64,000 nucleotides of DNA from Bradyrhizobium cenepequi (GTDB lineage: Bacteria > Pseudomonadota > Alphaproteobacteria > Rhizobiales > Xanthobacteraceae): the NCBI RefSeq assembly GCF_020329485.1, contig NZ_JAGKJI010000037.1, positions 1-64,000 on the forward strand. Reading direction: 5' to 3'. This document shows positions 63,238 to 64,000 of the stretch, piece after piece. Position 1 is the first letter of the stretch. Every line of letters starts with the position of its first letter. Below the pieces are notes generated by a model. It did not search any database. It worked only from the letters and a program-made list of their open reading frames with translations, and was not told the DNA's origin. The position numbers and the translations under genes are program-made.

Positions 63238-63999
63238 TTAAGCGGCTTCCACGAGGGCGGCCTTTTTGCAAAGGCGGACTAGCCACCGGCAAAAAGCACG
63301 GGCGACTTCGGAATTGGCACTGCGGTCGACCGCATAGGCCCGATATTGCATGCCGCTGCCAGTACGTGATCCTGGTATCACCTGCAGAACACCCACGCGC
63401 ACCAGATCGCTGACGACAATTTCGGGCGCCACCAGAAGGCATTTTCCCGTCATGACCGCCGGTAGAGCAAGGTAGTTGTGATCGTATCGCGCGCCCGTCT
63501 TTATGTCTGCAAAGCTCAGGTTCATCGCCCGCAGCCATGTCGGCAGTATGTCGGGCCGGGATGTGATGTTCAGAATCGGCATCGAACGAACGACTGAGAG
63601 GTTCTTGCCATTCACATGATTTGGCGAGCCCACACAAACGAGTTGTTCGTTGTAGACCTCCCAATCATCGGCCGGTTCGACCATGGAAAGATCGCGTGTG
63701 ATCAAGACGTCGTAGTCGTCTGAAGACGTCGGCTGAGACAGTGAACTAATCACATCCACGATTACGCTGCCCATTTCAGCGGAAAATGCCTGGAGATTCG
63801 GAATCAGAAGGGAGTAAGCGAAGGTCGAAAGCGACGTGCGGACCACAATCCGATTGGCGTCCGAACTATTCCGCCGGCGCATTCTTTTGGCGGTGAAGCA
63901 CACTGTATCTAGCGGTTCGGCGACTGTGTTCGCAAATAGCCTTCCGAATTCCGTCAATTCGCTCCGCCTACCGCGCCGTTCGATCAGGTCCGTACCCAG
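63238..63999 (-). CDS. LysR-family transcriptional regulator, 5' end outside the window
   Basis: The frame is open to the window edge: LGTDLIERRGRRSELTEFGR (end of the DNA-binding domain and linker helix), then an effector domain NRIVVRTSLSTFAYSLLIPN, DYDVLITRDLSMVEPADDWE, PAVMTGKCLLVAPEIVVSDL to a stop at 63238. The helix-turn-helix itself lies beyond position 64000. It resembles GcvA-like LysR regulators. Target genes are not in view. Confidence 0.88.
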   Translation of the reverse strand: MGTDLIERRGRRSELTEFGRLFANTVAEPLDTVCFTAKRMRRRNSSDANRIVVRTSLSTFAYSLLIPNLQAFSAEMGSVIVDVISSLSQPTSSDDYDVLITRDLSMVEPADDWEVYNEQLVCVGSPNHVNGKNLSVVRSMPILNITSRPDILPTWLRAMNLSFADIKTGARYDHNYLALPAVMTGKCLLVAPEIVVSDLVRVGVLQVIPGSRTGSGMQYRAYAVDRSANSEVARAFCRWLVRLCKKAALVEAA

Positions 64000-64000
64000 A

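Overview
The window looks like chromosome or symbiosis-island DNA of a high-GC alphaproteobacterium of the Bradyrhizobium/Afipia/Rhodopseudomonas type. I judge this from codon use, the rhizobial style of many proteins (short second FtsZ, FCD-type GntR, Zur-box-like site, IS66/IS630/IS110/IS3 content) and a tRNA-Arg fragment. Species and replicon cannot be fixed from sequence alone. It is a mosaic: a few intact operons set among many truncated, frameshifted or transposon-interrupted genes.

1-9250: an IS630 end cuts a LacI-type regulator. It is followed by an intact sugar or sugar-acid module: SMP-30 lactonase, a beta-propeller protein, a divergent FCD-GntR regulator, a ribose-type ABC importer (ATPase, permease, binding protein) and a PdxA2-type dehydrogenase. 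Palindromes around CTGTATACAG in front of three of these units suggest one GntR regulon. 9500-12730: debris of a serine recombinase, an autotransporter beta-domain, IS3 and IS66.

13122-21855, minus strand: a COG0523 (CobW-type) GTPase with a Zur-like site at its start, then an ABC-2 exporter (ATPase with an altered Walker A and two large permeases), a TonB-dependent receptor and a PepSY membrane protein. With a broken ZnuA-type binding protein and a gamma carbonic anhydrase just beyond (23548-24625), this reads as a zinc or metal-chelate acquisition locus. 22023-28944: decaying accessory genes, an AbiEi antitoxin with a truncated AbiEii toxin, and hipBA with four evenly spaced operators but a HipA that has lost its catalytic loop.

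29505-34225: an AT-richer cassette (SxtJ-like, DUF5989, carbamoyltransferase, two SGNH hydrolases), probably for modifying a secreted polysaccharide. 34290-39355: nested insertion sequences, including a complete 2550-bp IS66 element with an exact 8-bp target duplication inside an older IS66 tnpC. 39788-46083: a LuxR-type quorum regulator, a split patatin-like membrane phospholipase, a GmrSD-like C-terminus and a reverse-transcriptase-like gene behind a repeat-rich leader. This stretch ends at a 3' tRNA-Arg(CCG) fragment that looks like an integration site.

46190-64000: PoxB pyruvate oxidase, a ThrE-like exporter, LysR, malic enzyme and GGDEF-type remnants, an intact IS110 element, a short accessory FtsZ, remnants of an amidase, a YfhO-like protein and C-P lyase phnJ/phnK, a glycine-betaine-type ABC importer with one frameshift in its binding protein, a PIN/DUF4935 fragment, an IS5 fragment and a LysR regulator running off the end. 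Single-base frameshifts are frequent outside the intact operons, so either pseudogenisation or base-calling error should be kept in mind.
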